DNA from: Marinobacterium nitratireducens
GTDB taxonomy: Bacteria; Pseudomonadota; Gammaproteobacteria; Pseudomonadales; Balneatricaceae
Reading direction: 5' to 3'
NCBI RefSeq assembly: GCF_014645375.1
Contig: NZ_BMLT01000009.1
Coordinates: 140,033-204,032, forward strand
Length of the DNA: 64,000 nt
Position numbers and translations under genes: made by a program. This document shows, one piece after another, positions 27,301 through 36,872 of the stretch (positions are counted from its first letter, which is position 1; the number at the start of each line of letters is the position of its first letter). The notes below the pieces were generated by a model. That model did no database searches and was not told the origin of the DNA. It saw only the letters and a list, made by a program, of their open reading frames with translations.

Positions 27301-28011
27301 TCAGGGGCTCCAGTAAATGGTCAGTGGTCGTTGCAGGAACAGCCGGATGGGCATGGCGTCGATATCGTCACCGGCCAGAGCGCGCTGCAGTGTTTCGAGC
27401 TTGTCTTCGCCCTTGAGGTGAAGAATGCGCTCACGGCTCGCCAGCAGGCGCTGTGCGCTCAGCGTCATGCGCTCGTGCGGCGCGCTGGTCGGGGTCAGGG
27501 CGCAGCAGGGCTGCGACGTCCCCAGTGCGCGTCCTAAGTCCTGCGCGCAGGGAAACAGCGATGCGGTATGGCCGTCGTTGCCCATGCCAAGGATCACGAC
27601 GTCGAGCTGCTCGGGCAGTGCGGCAAGCCGTCTTGCGCATGACGCTTCGGCCTCGCGGGCGCTGCCAGCCGGTTGCCAGAGTCCGATGAACCTCGCGCTT
27701 GCGGCCCGGTCCTGCAGCAGGTGCCGGCGTACCAGGCCTTCGTTGCTGTCGGGCGAGTCGGTGTCGACCCAGCGGTCATCGGCCAGGGTGAGCGTTACCT
27801 GCTGCCAGGGCAGTGGCTGCTGACGCAGGCGCTCGAACAGCGGCAGCGGCGTGCGCCCGCCGGAGAGCGCCAGCGCCGCCTCGTTGCGCGCGTCAACGGC
27901 TGTGCGGATCAGCGATGCAAGGTGTTCAGCGAGGGCGTCGCACAGGCGGTCGGCGTTGTCGAAGCGCTGCAGCCGAACCTGCGCCGGCAGTACCAGTTCA
28001 GTCGTGCTCAT
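27301..28011 (-). CDS. pgl: 6-phosphogluconolactonase
   Basis: A 236-residue DevB-type lactonase hydrolysing 6-phosphogluconolactone. Motifs include [46 protein letters not shown] and the [10 protein letters not shown] segment. The start is ATG 28011, which lies 14 bases inside the end of zwf, so translation is probably coupled. It links Zwf to the Entner-Doudoroff route. Confidence 0.94.
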   Translation of the reverse strand: MSTTELVLPAQVRLQRFDNADRLCDALAEHLASLIRTAVDARNEAALALSGGRTPLPLFERLRQQPLPWQQVTLTLADDRWVDTDSPDSNEGLVRRHLLQDRAASARFIGLWQPAGSAREAEASCARRLAALPEQLDVVILGMGNDGHTASLFPCAQDLGRALGTSQPCCALTPTSAPHERMTLSAQRLLASRERILHLKGEDKLETLQRALAGDDIDAMPIRLFLQRPLTIYWSP

Positions 28012-29467
28012 GCCACGCCCTCCCGTCTGCGGCCAGCATGGCGTCCGACGCTTCCGGGCCCCAGCTGCCGGCGGCGTAGGGCAGAGGCTTGTCGCCGTCC
28101 TGCCAGTGCTCGAGGATCTGGTCGCACCACTTCCAGGCGTTCTCGATCTCGTCGCGGCGCACGAACAGGTACTGATTGCCCTTGATGACCTCCAGCAACA
28201 GTCGTTCGTAGGCATCCGGCACCCGGCTCATCTCGAACGCCTGGGAAAAGCTCAGTTGCAGCGGCGCGGCGCGCAGCTGCATGCCCTTGTCGAGCCCCTG
28301 GTCCTTGGTGATGATCTGCAGCGAGATCCCTTCGTCGGGCTGCAGCTTGATGGTGAGCTGGTTCTCGGCCAGCTTGCGCTGCTCCGGGTCGAAGATGTAG
28401 TGCGGCTGCTGGCGGAAATGTATGGTGATCTGCGACAGCTTTTCCGGCATGCGCTTGCCGGTGCGCAGGTAAAAGGGCACGCCGGCCCAGCGCCAGTTGC
28501 GGATTTCGGCCTTGATGGCCACGAACGACTCGGTGTTGCTGCTGGTGTTGGCGTCCGGTTCCTCGAGGTAGCCCGGCACCGTCTCGCCACCGATCTGGCC
28601 GGCGCTGTACTGACCGCGTATCAGGTGACTGGTGCGGATGTCGTCGGTAATCGGGCGCAGCGCCTTCAGTACCTTTACCTTCTCGTCGCGAATGGCGTCG
28701 GCGCTGAGATCCGAGGGCGGGTCCATCGCCACCAGGCAGAGCAGCTGCAGCAGGTGGTTCTGTACCATGTCGCGCAGCTGGCCGTACTTGTCGAAGTAGT
28801 CCCAGCGCCCCTCGATGCCGACCTTTTCCGCCACCGTGATCTCGACGTGGGAGATGTGGTTCTGGTTCCACTGGTTGCCGAACAGGTTGTTGGCGAAACG
28901 CAGTGCAATCAGGTTCTGCACGGTTTCTTTGCCGAGGTAGTGGTCGATGCGGTAAATCTGCGCCTCGTCGTAATACTGGGCGACGGCGGCGTTGACCTCG
29001 TGGGACGATTCCAGGCTGTGGCCGATCGGTTTCTCGAGCACGACCCGGGTGTGCTCGTCGATGCAGCCCGCGGCATCGAGATGCGCGCTGATCATGCCGT
29101 AGATCGATGCCGCGGTGGAGTAATAGAAGATACGGGTGCTGCCCGGACGCTGGTCGAGCAGCGACCTGAGTGCGCGATAGTCTTCGGCGACGCCAAAGTC
29201 GATATCGAGAAACTGCAGTCTGCCGAGGAAACGCTGCAGGGCGGCGCTGTCGATCTCGGCCTCGGCCACGAAGCGGCGCAGGTTGGCTTCGCTGCGGGTC
29301 AGGCTCTCGGTCGGCTCGGAATCGCGTGCAAGACCGATGATGCGGGTTTCCGGGCTCAGCAGGTTGGCGCGCTCGAGCTGATAGAGCGCCGGCAGCAGTT
29401 TGCGTTGGGTCAGATCACCCAGGGCGCCGAAAAACAGTATGTCGCAGGAAGTGTCAGCTATGGACAT
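27998..29467 (-). CDS. zwf: Glucose-6-phosphate 1-dehydrogenase
   Basis: A 489-residue NAD(P)-dependent enzyme oxidising glucose-6-phosphate. The nucleotide-binding loop is [13 protein letters not shown], and the substrate motif with the catalytic residues is [13 protein letters not shown]. The start chosen is ATG 29467, which gives the usual length; a TTG at 29539 would add 24 residues lacking family character. It is the first gene of zwf-pgl-eda and divergent from hexR; palindromic sites in the 228-bp gap are candidate HexR operators. Confidence 0.95.
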   Translation of the reverse strand: MSIADTSCDILFFGALGDLTQRKLLPALYQLERANLLSPETRIIGLARDSEPTESLTRSEANLRRFVAEAEIDSAALQRFLGRLQFLDIDFGVAEDYRALRSLLDQRPGSTRIFYYSTAASIYGMISAHLDAAGCIDEHTRVVLEKPIGHSLESSHEVNAAVAQYYDEAQIYRIDHYLGKETVQNLIALRFANNLFGNQWNQNHISHVEITVAEKVGIEGRWDYFDKYGQLRDMVQNHLLQLLCLVAMDPPSDLSADAIRDEKVKVLKALRPITDDIRTSHLIRGQYSAGQIGGETVPGYLEEPDANTSSNTESFVAIKAEIRNWRWAGVPFYLRTGKRMPEKLSQITIHFRQQPHYIFDPEQRKLAENQLTIKLQPDEGISLQIITKDQGLDKGMQLRAAPLQLSFSQAFEMSRVPDAYERLLLEVIKGNQYLFVRRDEIENAWKWCDQILEHWQDGDKPLPYAAGSWGPEASDAMLAADGRAWHEHD

Positions 29468-29549
29468 GGCGTGGGCCTGTTTTTTTTGGTTATTCAACGA
29501 ATATGTGGCGATCTTATCGCTCAGTGTCGGCTTGGTCAATGCATAAGTT

Positions 29550-29562
29550 TGTAAAATTTACA
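29550..29562. promoter_or_regulatory. Palindrome TGTAAAATTTACA, candidate HexR operator
   Basis: A near-perfect 13-bp palindrome in the zwf-hexR gap, in a strongly AT-rich context, about 85 bp before zwf. It is similar to the TGTA...TACA ends of described HexR sites. Binding is inferred. Confidence 0.5.
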
Positions 29563-29662
29563 TAAATTAAGAGGCGCCTCCGGGCTTGAGAGGCCTCCAG
29601 GCCCGCGGTGGCCGGGCTGGCAGCCCGGGCTTCGGAGCGCTATAGTGGCTGCAAAACTGAAA

Positions 29663-29677
29663 TGTAGATAATTTACA
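29663..29677. promoter_or_regulatory. Palindrome TGTAGATAATTTACA, second candidate HexR operator
   Basis: A 15-bp imperfect palindrome, 19 bp before the hexR start codon, with the TGTAR...YTACA ends reported for gammaproteobacterial HexR. Position suits autorepression. Confidence 0.5.
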
Positions 29678-29695
29678 AATACAGATGCGGCAGCT

Positions 29696-30556
29696 ATGAA
29701 CACTAACAGTGTTAATCTACTGGAGCAGATTCGCCAGCGCCTGGAGACTCTCAACAAGTCGGAGCGCAAGGTCGCGACAGTGATTTTGCGCGATCCCCAG
29801 TCGGCGACCCGACTCAGCATTACCGCGCTGGCCCAGGCGTCCGGTGTCAGCGAACCGACGGTGAACCGTTTCTGTCGCAGCTTCGACAACCGTGGCTATC
29901 CCGATTTCAAGATCCAGCTGGCGCAGAGCCTGGCCGGCGGCATGCCCTATGTTTCACGCAGCGTGGAACAGGACGACAGTACCGAGGAATACACCGACAA
30001 GATTTTTTCCTCCACCATCGCGGAGCTGGATACCGCGCGCCAGAGCCTGCAGCCGGCGCTGATCTCGCGGGCCGTGGACTATCTCAGTCAGGCCAAGCAG
30101 GTTGCCTTCTTCGGTCTGGGCGGTTCCGGGCCGGTGGCGCAGGATGCGCAGCACAAGTTTTTCCGCCTCAACATTCCGGTCATGGCCTACGATGACGTGC
30201 TGATGCAGCGCATGGTCGCTGCCGGCGCCAATACCGGTGATGTGGTGGTGGTGATCTCCTATACCGGCCGTACCCGGGAGCTGGTGGATATCGCCCGGCT
30301 GGCGCGGGAAAGCGGCGCCACCGTCATCGGCCTTACCAGCGAGCGTTCGCCCCTGGCGGAAGAGTGCACGCTGCTGCTGCCGGTGCCGATACAGGAAGAT
30401 ACCGACATCTACATGCCGATGACCTCGCGGATCATTCAGCTGACGCTGCTCGACGTACTCGCCACCGGGGTGACCCTGCGCCGCGGCGTCGACTTCCAGC
30501 GCTATTTGAAGAAGATCAAGGACAGCCTGATACCGACGCGCTACCCGCAGGAATAG
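29696..30556 (+). CDS. hexR: RpiR-family transcriptional regulator HexR
   Basis: A 286-residue regulator. The N-terminal HTH (about 1-77) contains [20 protein letters not shown], typical of RpiR proteins; the C-terminal SIS domain (about 125-260) with [19 protein letters not shown] and [13 protein letters not shown] binds a phosphosugar, KDPG in HexR. It is divergent from zwf-pgl-eda and is expected to repress it and other sugar genes. The order and neighbours are the same as in Pseudomonas. Confidence 0.93.
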   Translation: MNTNSVNLLEQIRQRLETLNKSERKVATVILRDPQSATRLSITALAQASGVSEPTVNRFCRSFDNRGYPDFKIQLAQSLAGGMPYVSRSVEQDDSTEEYTDKIFSSTIAELDTARQSLQPALISRAVDYLSQAKQVAFFGLGGSGPVAQDAQHKFFRLNIPVMAYDDVLMQRMVAAGANTGDVVVVISYTGRTRELVDIARLARESGATVIGLTSERSPLAEECTLLLPVPIQEDTDIYMPMTSRIIQLTLLDVLATGVTLRRGVDFQRYLKKIKDSLIPTRYPQE

Positions 30557-30625
30557 TCGTAGGAAGCGCGCCCGAACCGCGAACGGTCGGGCTCCATTGC
30601 CTCTTACCCGATACAAAAATAAGAG

Positions 30626-31363
30626 ATGAACACTCACAAGCCGATTTACGTCGTCGACGACGACGCCGAGATCCGTTCGCTGCTGCAGAGCTATCTCGAG
30701 CGCAACCAGTTCGAGGTGCGCACTGCGGAGGACGGCGAGCAGCTGCTGACGGCGCTTCGCGGGGGCGACGCTGCGGCGCTGGTGGTGCTCGACGTTATGC
30801 TGCCGGGCGACGATGGCTTCGAAGTATGCCGCAAGCTCCGCACCTTCTCGCAGGTGCCGGTGATCATGCTGACCGCAAGCTCCGATGAGATGGACCGCAT
30901 CGTCGGCCTCGAGATCGGCGCCGACGATTACCTGGCCAAGCCTTTCAACCCGCGCGAACTGTTGGCGCGCATCCGCGCCATCCTGCGTCGCAGCGATCAG
31001 CGCAGTGAGGCGGCCGCCCCGGGGGCGGGGCGCTACCAGCGTTTTGCCGGCTTCGAACTCGATGCGGCTCAGCGTCAGCTGGTCGACCCCCATGGTGTCC
31101 CGGTAACCCTGTCCGGCGCCGAGTACGAGTTGCTTCACCTGCTGGTGGATCACGCCGGCGAGGTGCTGAGCAGAGAGCGTATCGCCGAAGCGACGCGCGG
31201 CCGGGGCAATCTGCCGATGGACCGCTTTATCGACGTGCAGGTGAGTCGCCTGCGGCAACGCCTTGGAGACGATGCCCGTTCACCGCAGCTGATCAAGACG
31301 GTGCGGGGGCAGGGATACGTGCTGGCGGCACCGGTCGAAACCGGCGCTGCCGGGCGGCACTGA
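30626..31363 (+). CDS. gltR: OmpR-family response regulator, probable GltR
   Basis: A 245-residue regulator. The receiver domain has DDDAEIR, phospho-site D56 (LVVLDVMLPGDDG) and Lys in AKPFNPREL. The winged-helix domain ends with LIKTVRGQGYVLA. In pseudomonads GltR, with its kinase GtrS, controls glucose-uptake (gts) genes next to hexR/zwf; here gtsABCD lies 7.5 kb downstream. The assignment is by this context and by overall resemblance. Confidence 0.85.
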   Translation: MNTHKPIYVVDDDAEIRSLLQSYLERNQFEVRTAEDGEQLLTALRGGDAAALVVLDVMLPGDDGFEVCRKLRTFSQVPVIMLTASSDEMDRIVGLEIGADDYLAKPFNPRELLARIRAILRRSDQRSEAAAPGAGRYQRFAGFELDAAQRQLVDPHGVPVTLSGAEYELLHLLVDHAGEVLSRERIAEATRGRGNLPMDRFIDVQVSRLRQRLGDDARSPQLIKTVRGQGYVLAAPVETGAAGRH

Positions 31364-31376
31364 CGGGGTGCCGTCA

Positions 31377-32831
31377 ATGCAGGGGCTCTTTAGACGCCTG
31401 CAGCGCTGGCCACGCTCTGTCAGCGGCCGGATCCTGCTGGTGCTTGGGCTTGGCGTGCTGCTGGCGCAGATCGTTTCGAGCGCCATCTGGCTGGCGCAGT
31501 TCAGAGCCGACAACGAGCGCAATGTCCGCGAGATGTCGCGCCACATGGCGTACCGGGTGGCGTCGACGGTGCAGTTCTTTACCTCGTTGCCCACCGCATA
31601 CCGTCACGTGGTGCTCGACCAGCTGCGCGATATGGGCGGAACGCGGTTTTTCGTGACCCTCAACCGCGAAGAGATCGGCATCAACGACCTGCCGGATTCG
31701 CCTCTCAAGCGCATCGTGGTGGCGCAGTTTCGCGAAGTGCTAAGACAGGAGCTGGGACTCGATCAGCGGGTGCGCATCGCCTTTTCCCGTCCGCTCGATC
31801 TGCATGTGATCCGTAACGATATTCTGCTGACGGACCTGCCCGATCGCTGGGGCAAGCAGGCTTTGCTGGTCGGAGACCGGCAGGCGCCGATCCTGGTGAT
31901 CCAGATTCCAATCGGAGAGGCGCAGTGGCTGTATCTGGCGACCCTGATGCCGGATCCGGGCTTTCTCGAAACGGGCACACCGCTGTCGCCCGAGCGGCTG
32001 CTGTCGCTGCTGGTGTCGCTGGCGGTGATGATGCTGTTCGGCGTCTGGATCGTGCGTTCGCTGACCCGGCCGCTGCGCCGCCTTGCCGCAGCTGCCGAAA
32101 GCTTCGGTCACGGCCAGCCGCAGCCGCTGTCGGAGGCGGGCAGTCGCGAACTGGAGGCGACCGCCCGCGCCTTCAACGGCATGCAGTTGCGCATCCAGCG
32201 CTATCTGAATGACCGCGAGCGGCTGTTCGCGTCGATCTCCCACGATCTGAAAACCCCGATCACACGCCTGCGGCTGCGGGCCGAGATGCTCGAGAATGAT
32301 GGCGAGCGCGAGGCATTCTGCCGCGACCTCGAGGATCTCGACATGCTGGTGAAGGGCGCGTTGCAGAGCGTCAAGGATACCGATATCCACGAAAACCGCG
32401 TCGAGGTGGACCTGCACCAATTGCTGTGTCATCTGCGCGACAGCGCGCGACTGGGCGGGCAGGCGGTGACGCTGGAGGGCGAGCAGCGGGCGCCTTTCCT
32501 CGGCAAGCCTCTGGCGCTGCGACGCTGTCTTGGCAACCTGATCGACAACGCGCTGTTCTACGGTGGTGGCGCCGATGTGCGCATCGACGACAGCCCCGAG
32601 CGCCTCGAAATCCGGGTGCTCGACAGTGGCCCCGGCATACCCGAGGACAAGCTCGAACAAGCCTTCACGCCCTATACCCGGCTGTCGACGCAGCATAGCG
32701 GCCAGGCCGGCATGGGACTCGGCCTCTCGATCGCGCGCAATATCGCCCGCGCCCATGGCGGCGAGCTTCAGCTGCGCAACCGGCCCGAAGGAGGGCTCGA
32801 AGCCTGCCTGACCCTGCCGCGACAGTCCTGA
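31377..32831 (+). CDS. gtrS: Sensor histidine kinase, probable GtrS
   Basis: A 484-residue EnvZ-like membrane kinase. TM1 is about residues 17-40, the periplasmic domain runs to about 205, TM2 is about 208-228, HAMP follows, then the phospho-acceptor motif SISHDLKTPITRL and the ATPase domain with NLIDNALFYG, DSGPGIPE and GMGLGLSI. The start is taken as ATG 31377; a GTG at 31368 would add three residues. It follows its regulator within 13 bp. By analogy with GtrS it may sense 2-ketogluconate or 6-phosphogluconate. Confidence 0.85.
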   Translation: MQGLFRRLQRWPRSVSGRILLVLGLGVLLAQIVSSAIWLAQFRADNERNVREMSRHMAYRVASTVQFFTSLPTAYRHVVLDQLRDMGGTRFFVTLNREEIGINDLPDSPLKRIVVAQFREVLRQELGLDQRVRIAFSRPLDLHVIRNDILLTDLPDRWGKQALLVGDRQAPILVIQIPIGEAQWLYLATLMPDPGFLETGTPLSPERLLSLLVSLAVMMLFGVWIVRSLTRPLRRLAAAAESFGHGQPQPLSEAGSRELEATARAFNGMQLRIQRYLNDRERLFASISHDLKTPITRLRLRAEMLENDGEREAFCRDLEDLDMLVKGALQSVKDTDIHENRVEVDLHQLLCHLRDSARLGGQAVTLEGEQRAPFLGKPLALRRCLGNLIDNALFYGGGADVRIDDSPERLEIRVLDSGPGIPEDKLEQAFTPYTRLSTQHSGQAGMGLGLSIARNIARAHGGELQLRNRPEGGLEACLTLPRQS

Positions 32832-32898
32832 GCGGCACGGATCAGCTGGCAGCCCCCTCGCAGGCCCGGGTTGGCCCGCCGATCGAACCCAACCTCTT

Positions 32899-32965
32899 GG
32901 AGGAACCCGCTCCGTGGGAGGATCCACCCCAAATGTAGGAGCCCACTCCGTGGGCGAATCGGCCA
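32899..32965. repeat. REP-like elements
   Basis: Two copies of GAGGAACCCGCTCCGTGGGA / GTAGGAGCCCACTCCGTGGG-type palindromes in the 302-bp gap 32832-33133. The rest of the gap has no recognisable gene. Confidence 0.55.
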
Positions 32966-33133
32966 GTACCCGGGCCCCGCCGTTTGCCGTTGCGACGTAC
33001 GTCCAGGCGCGGGACCGGCCTCCGACTTGCTCAGCGCTACCCGCTGAACCAAACTGAAGACTGACCGGACGCACGCCTGATCCCGGGCTGGCAGCCATGC
33101 AACCCCTCAGCCGCTACAGGGTGCAGATGCATT

Positions 33134-33373
33134 ATGAACAACACGACCGTTTTCGATGAAACGATCCCTGCCGGCGATATGGCCAGTATCGAGAACATTC
33201 ATTCGCAGGAGCTTTCGATCAGCCTGATCTGCAGTGACGGATGCCGGGTGGATATCGAGCTGGTACCTGGCCAGGTGCTGGAGTTTTCCGCCGGCGATGG
33301 CAACGCCAGGGTGGTGCTGCACCATGGTGATCCTTCCAAACTTCTGATTATCAAACCGGACTCCGCTTCCTGA
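33134..33373 (+). CDS. Small hypothetical protein
   Basis: A 79-residue acidic protein (MNNTTVFDETIPAGDMASIE...) that I do not recognise. It has no signal peptide or TM segment and contains two Cys-linked segments near ISLICSDGCRVDIEL. Codon use fits the genome, but the ribosome-binding site is poor (CAGGGTG about 14 bases upstream). It lies between REP elements and psuG. A real gene is likely but not certain. Confidence 0.5.
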   Translation: MNNTTVFDETIPAGDMASIENIHSQELSISLICSDGCRVDIELVPGQVLEFSAGDGNARVVLHHGDPSKLLIIKPDSAS

Positions 33374-33479
33374 GGCGCAATATGTCCGGTCAGGCCCAGC
33401 ATTCGCAGCCCGGGCTTCGGCACCTTGAATGCAGTCATGCCCGCCGGCCAGCGGTTTTCTGCCGGTAAGGAGCCTTAAG

Positions 33480-34397
33480 ATGGAATCGATGCTCGATATC
33501 GCACCGGACGTCGCAGCGGCGCTTGCGGCGGACCGGCCCGTGGTGGCGCTGGAGTCCACCATCATCGCCCATGGCATGCGGTATCCGCGCAATGTCGAGA
33601 CGGCCATCGCTGTCGAGGACGCCGTGAGGGCCGAGGGCGCGGTGCCGGCAACCATCGCCATCCTCGACGGGCGCCTGAAGGTCGGGCTCGAACGGGCGCA
33701 GATAGAACGTCTCGGCAATGAAGGGCGCCAGGTGGCGAAGGTCAGCCGTCGCGATATTCCCTTTATTGTCGCGGCCGGCGGAACCGGCGCCACGACTGTC
33801 GCGGCGACCATGATCCTGGCCGCGATGGCGGGCGTAAGGATCTTCGCCACCGGCGGTATCGGCGGCGTACACCGGGGCGCCGCGCACAGCTTCGATATCT
33901 CCGCCGACCTGCAGGAGCTGGCGCAAACCAACGTCGCCGTGGTCTGCGCCGGCGCCAAGTCGATCCTGGATCTGGGACTGACGCTGGAATACCTCGAAAC
34001 CCGGGGCGTACCGGTGGTGGGCTACCGCACCGACAGGTTGCCGGCGTTCTACACCCGGGAAAGCGGCTTCGGCGTCGACTATCGCCTCGATTCGCCCGAG
34101 CAGATCGCCGCGGCCCTGCGTTTCAAGTGGGCGCTGGATCTGGAGGGTGGGGTGGTGATCGCCAACCCGATCCCCGAAAGCCACGCCATGCCCACTGCGG
34201 TGATCGACGCCGCTATCGAGCACGCCCTGCAGGAAGCGGACGAGCAGGGCATTCACGGCAAGGCGACAACGCCGTTTCTGCTGGCGCGCGTCGCCGAGCT
34301 GACCGGCGGCGACAGTCTGGAGGCCAATATCCGGCTGGTACTGAACAACGCCCGCCTGGCGGCGCAGATTGCGGTGGCATATGGGAGTGTTGAGTGA
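33480..34397 (+). CDS. psuG: Pseudouridine-5'-phosphate glycosidase
   Basis: A 305-residue enzyme that splits (reversibly) pseudouridine-5'-phosphate into uracil and ribose-5-phosphate. Motifs include VALESTIIAHGMRYPRN, catalytic Lys in RLKVGLERAQIERL, AKVSRRDIPF, GGTGATTVAATM, FATGGIGGVHRGA and NPIPESHAMP. The start ATG 33480 has AAGGAG seven bases upstream. The kinase partner psuK, often adjacent or fused, is not seen nearby; the PfkB kinase at 21377 is too distant to assign. Confidence 0.93.
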   Translation: MESMLDIAPDVAAALAADRPVVALESTIIAHGMRYPRNVETAIAVEDAVRAEGAVPATIAILDGRLKVGLERAQIERLGNEGRQVAKVSRRDIPFIVAAGGTGATTVAATMILAAMAGVRIFATGGIGGVHRGAAHSFDISADLQELAQTNVAVVCAGAKSILDLGLTLEYLETRGVPVVGYRTDRLPAFYTRESGFGVDYRLDSPEQIAAALRFKWALDLEGGVVIANPIPESHAMPTAVIDAAIEHALQEADEQGIHGKATTPFLLARVAELTGGDSLEANIRLVLNNARLAAQIAVAYGSVE

Positions 34398-34722
34398 TGA
34401 GTGTTGAGTCAACAGGTCGTAAACGGTGGGCCCTGCGTTATGGATGATCGGGTTCCAGTTTCGCGACTTCTTCGCTTGCTGGTGTGTGAAGAAAATTATT
34501 TTGCCGTTATTTTCTGGAGTATCCGAGTTTGCGGTGTATTGGGATGGAGCTGTCTGCATCCAAAGCAGCGGTTCATGCCTGTGAGGGCTGAGCTTTAGAT
34601 TAGTGTCATATACGAGCATTCCCCGTAGGAACGCGCGTGTCTTTTGCTTTATCTCTAATATTTTTAGGCTGTGCGAGTATGCATAGTAGAAAAATATTAC
34701 ACACTCACAAGGAGTTGGGTTG
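34398..34722. other. AT-rich leader of the low-GC gene
   Basis: The base composition falls sharply from about 34440 onward. A short direct repeat GAGTGTTGAGT occurs at 34385-34395 and 34399-34409, at the psuG end. No gene or clear promoter pair was recognised, but AAGGAG at 34709 belongs to the following gene. Confidence 0.5.
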
Positions 34723-35406
34723 ATGCTAAATACCTTATTAAATCAACTAGTAAAAAATGTTATGGCGCTCCCAGGTTGGATACCTCTCATTTTATTATTC
34801 TACGGGGCAGCAAATTATGTTGATATCCAGTTTTTAGAGGATGTGAACACCGAGAAGTTGGTTAAAAATACCATTGCTATTCTTATGGCATTATTTTCTT
34901 ATCAACTAGGAGATGCGATTGATAAGGCGTTTTATAAGAAATTTGAGAGAGATAGGATAGATGCAATTAAGTCTTTGGTTAGAGATGAGCTAAAGATAAA
35001 AGATGGTATATATCGAATTATGAAGGCTTTTGTTGATGCGCAAGATGAATACACTGGCAGCTGCATACAGGTTTATAATGAAAGCGCAAAACTAATTCGC
35101 AGTCTTATATTAGTGTTTATTGTATTAGGTGTAATCGCGATATCTAAAAGCCAAATAATGCTTGGCTTCGGCTTGATGTTGTTTGGTGTTTTTTCCTTGT
35201 ATATTGCCTTTTTTTTAAAGCTGAAGCACAAGATTAAGTTATATGGATTGGTTGGAAAAACTACAAATTCTGAAAAATATAACTCTCAATTGCTCGAAGA
35301 GGGCATAAGGTTATTTTTTTGGGAAGGCAATCTAATTGGAAGTGCTATGGATAAGGCATCAACTAAAAATTCAACTCGGACGCTTACTGGCGTGCCGGAA
35401 GATTGA
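34723..35406 (+). CDS. Low-GC hypothetical membrane protein
   Basis: A 227-residue protein not recognised. It has about four hydrophobic segments (roughly 14-33, 47-62, 127-145 and 148-168) with Lys/Glu-rich loops. The start is ATG 34723 with AAGGAG upstream; a TTG just before it would add one residue. Base composition and codon use (AT-ending codons, Lys AAA, Ile ATA) are very different from all neighbours, which points to recent horizontal acquisition. No recombinase, IS end or partner toxin/nuclease is directly next to it on this strand. Confidence 0.75.
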   Translation: MLNTLLNQLVKNVMALPGWIPLILLFYGAANYVDIQFLEDVNTEKLVKNTIAILMALFSYQLGDAIDKAFYKKFERDRIDAIKSLVRDELKIKDGIYRIMKAFVDAQDEYTGSCIQVYNESAKLIRSLILVFIVLGVIAISKSQIMLGFGLMLFGVFSLYIAFFLKLKHKIKLYGLVGKTTNSEKYNSQLLEEGIRLFFWEGNLIGSAMDKASTKNSTRTLTGVPED

Positions 35407-35570
35407 AAAGAGGCTGCTTCTGATGGTCAATGGGAAATCCGGGGACGGTATACCAATTTACTGCTCATCGATTTCGGCCTGCCGTAAGCTGACATCGAGT
35501 TTGAACGGTGCAGTTCGCTCTGCTCAGTGTCCCCTATGTCTGAATACGGCACCCCGGTCCTGAATCCGGA

Positions 35571-35650
35571 TTTTCGCGGCGGGGCGTTGCTCCTACGCGA
35601 TACCGGAATTCAACGCTGCGCGTAGGAGCTCGCTCCGCGAGCGAATGCTT
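35571..35650. repeat. Inverted pair of REP elements
   Basis: TTTTCGCGGCGGGGCGTTGC with TCCTACGC, then inverted GCGTAGGAGCTCGCTCCGCG with AGCGAATGC. It lies in the 436-bp convergent gap 35407-35842, which otherwise shows no gene and marks the right limit of the low-GC segment. Confidence 0.65.
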
Positions 35651-35842
35651 GTATCTATGGTGAAACCACCAGGGGTTCGTCACACGGAGCGGTTGCCTGC
35701 GAAGGGGCCTGGTGTCTCCGGTTACCAGTGGGAGACGCACCGCGCGACAAGGTTTCTGGCCGCAAGCGAATGGAAGAAAACAAAGCGGACCTATAAGGGT
35801 TTTATGGCCCGTTATCCGGTTGAGCTGTTATATGCCGTTCGT

Positions 35843-36433
35843 TCAGCGGCCGCGCTCGACAATGCCGATTCTGTCGTCCCTATCGGCTCGCAGTGACATT
35901 GTCAGTGCGGATGCTTCCTCTTCCGGTATTGAGTTCAGGTACCACAACGGCTTCAGCAGCGCTTCGACCTCTGCGCGCTTGTAGCCTTTTCGCGCCGGCA
36001 CCCGCACAAGCGGCAGCGCTACCTGAGAGCAGATTCGTTCCAGCAGCTCGTCGCGCTGCTGTCGTTTGCTTTTCTGATGGCTGCTGTCATCCAACTCGAT
36101 AACGCAAAGCGGCGCCAGGTCGCAGCTGTCGCAGATCACGAAATCGAAGTGCTTGGCACTGATGCGGTTGAAGGCTATTTGCCACAGCCGGCGGTCGCGG
36201 CTGGGCTGGGGCTCGATCAGGTCGGCGACGCGGACCTTGCCGAAGAGGCGATAGCGATCGTCGAGGACCATATCGAGCACGCCGGCGAAGGAACGTTCGG
36301 CCGGGGTAAATAGCGCGGGCTTGCGCCGATAGGCCGGCTTGGAGGCAGCGTCCGAATCGTTGCCGTTGAGGTGTTTTTTCAGCAACAGCAGAACAACGAT
36401 TACTGCGATCGCAATCAGCAGGAAAGCATCCAT
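35843..36433 (-). CDS. DUF2726 domain protein with N-terminal membrane anchor
   Basis: A 196-residue protein: one TM helix (about 3-19), then a DUF2726 domain (about 40-170) opening with ALFTPAERSFAGVLDMVL. The segment HFDFVICDSCDLAPLCVIELDDSSH resembles the D...E-x-D core of restriction-endonuclease-like folds, and such domains are suspected to be nucleic-acid related. Function is unknown. It is convergent to the low-GC gene, but its own composition is typical for the genome. Confidence 0.85.
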   Translation of the reverse strand: MDAFLLIAIAVIVVLLLLKKHLNGNDSDAASKPAYRRKPALFTPAERSFAGVLDMVLDDRYRLFGKVRVADLIEPQPSRDRRLWQIAFNRISAKHFDFVICDSCDLAPLCVIELDDSSHQKSKRQQRDELLERICSQVALPLVRVPARKGYKRAEVEALLKPLWYLNSIPEEEASALTMSLRADRDDRIGIVERGR

Positions 36434-36570
36434 GGTCGATCCCTCGAATCGCCGATTTCTCTGGCATTAGGGCGTCCACTGCCTGAATGACGCGGACAAC
36501 GCAGTCTGCACCTGGCCATTTTAAAAGGCAATATGTCAGCAACCTGATGTTAGAGCGCTGCTGTTCGCTT

Positions 36571-36629
36571 GCAATTGCTCCTGCATTGCAGGGCTTACCG
36601 CCATCCATGGCGGTTGCTTCGCTCGGTTC
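36571..36629. repeat. Dispersed repeat, copy 2 (inverse of 12045-12100)
   Basis: Reads TTGCTCCTGCATTGCAGGGC, then CCGCCATCCATGGCGGTTGC and TTCGCTCGG. Its reverse complement matches the 12045 copy block by block. It is in the 439-bp gap 36434-36872, in which I see no gene. Confidence 0.6.
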
Positions 36630-36872
36630 AACCTGGGGCTCAGAGCACCTTTCGCCTGTTGGGGCAGGTGCCTGCACGGTTTCCAGTGGCGAATTACGCC
36701 AAGCTGTCCCACGCTTAGGAAGTCATGGAAGGGGGCGTTCGTGCAGGGAGTCGCCATTCAATACATCTGGTAGCCCAAAACACCTTACAGGGCGTATGAG
36801 CCGCTTTATTTCCTGGTGTTGTATCGGAAAAACAGTTGGCAGCCCGGGTCCTGTCTCATGAAGGAGATTGCC

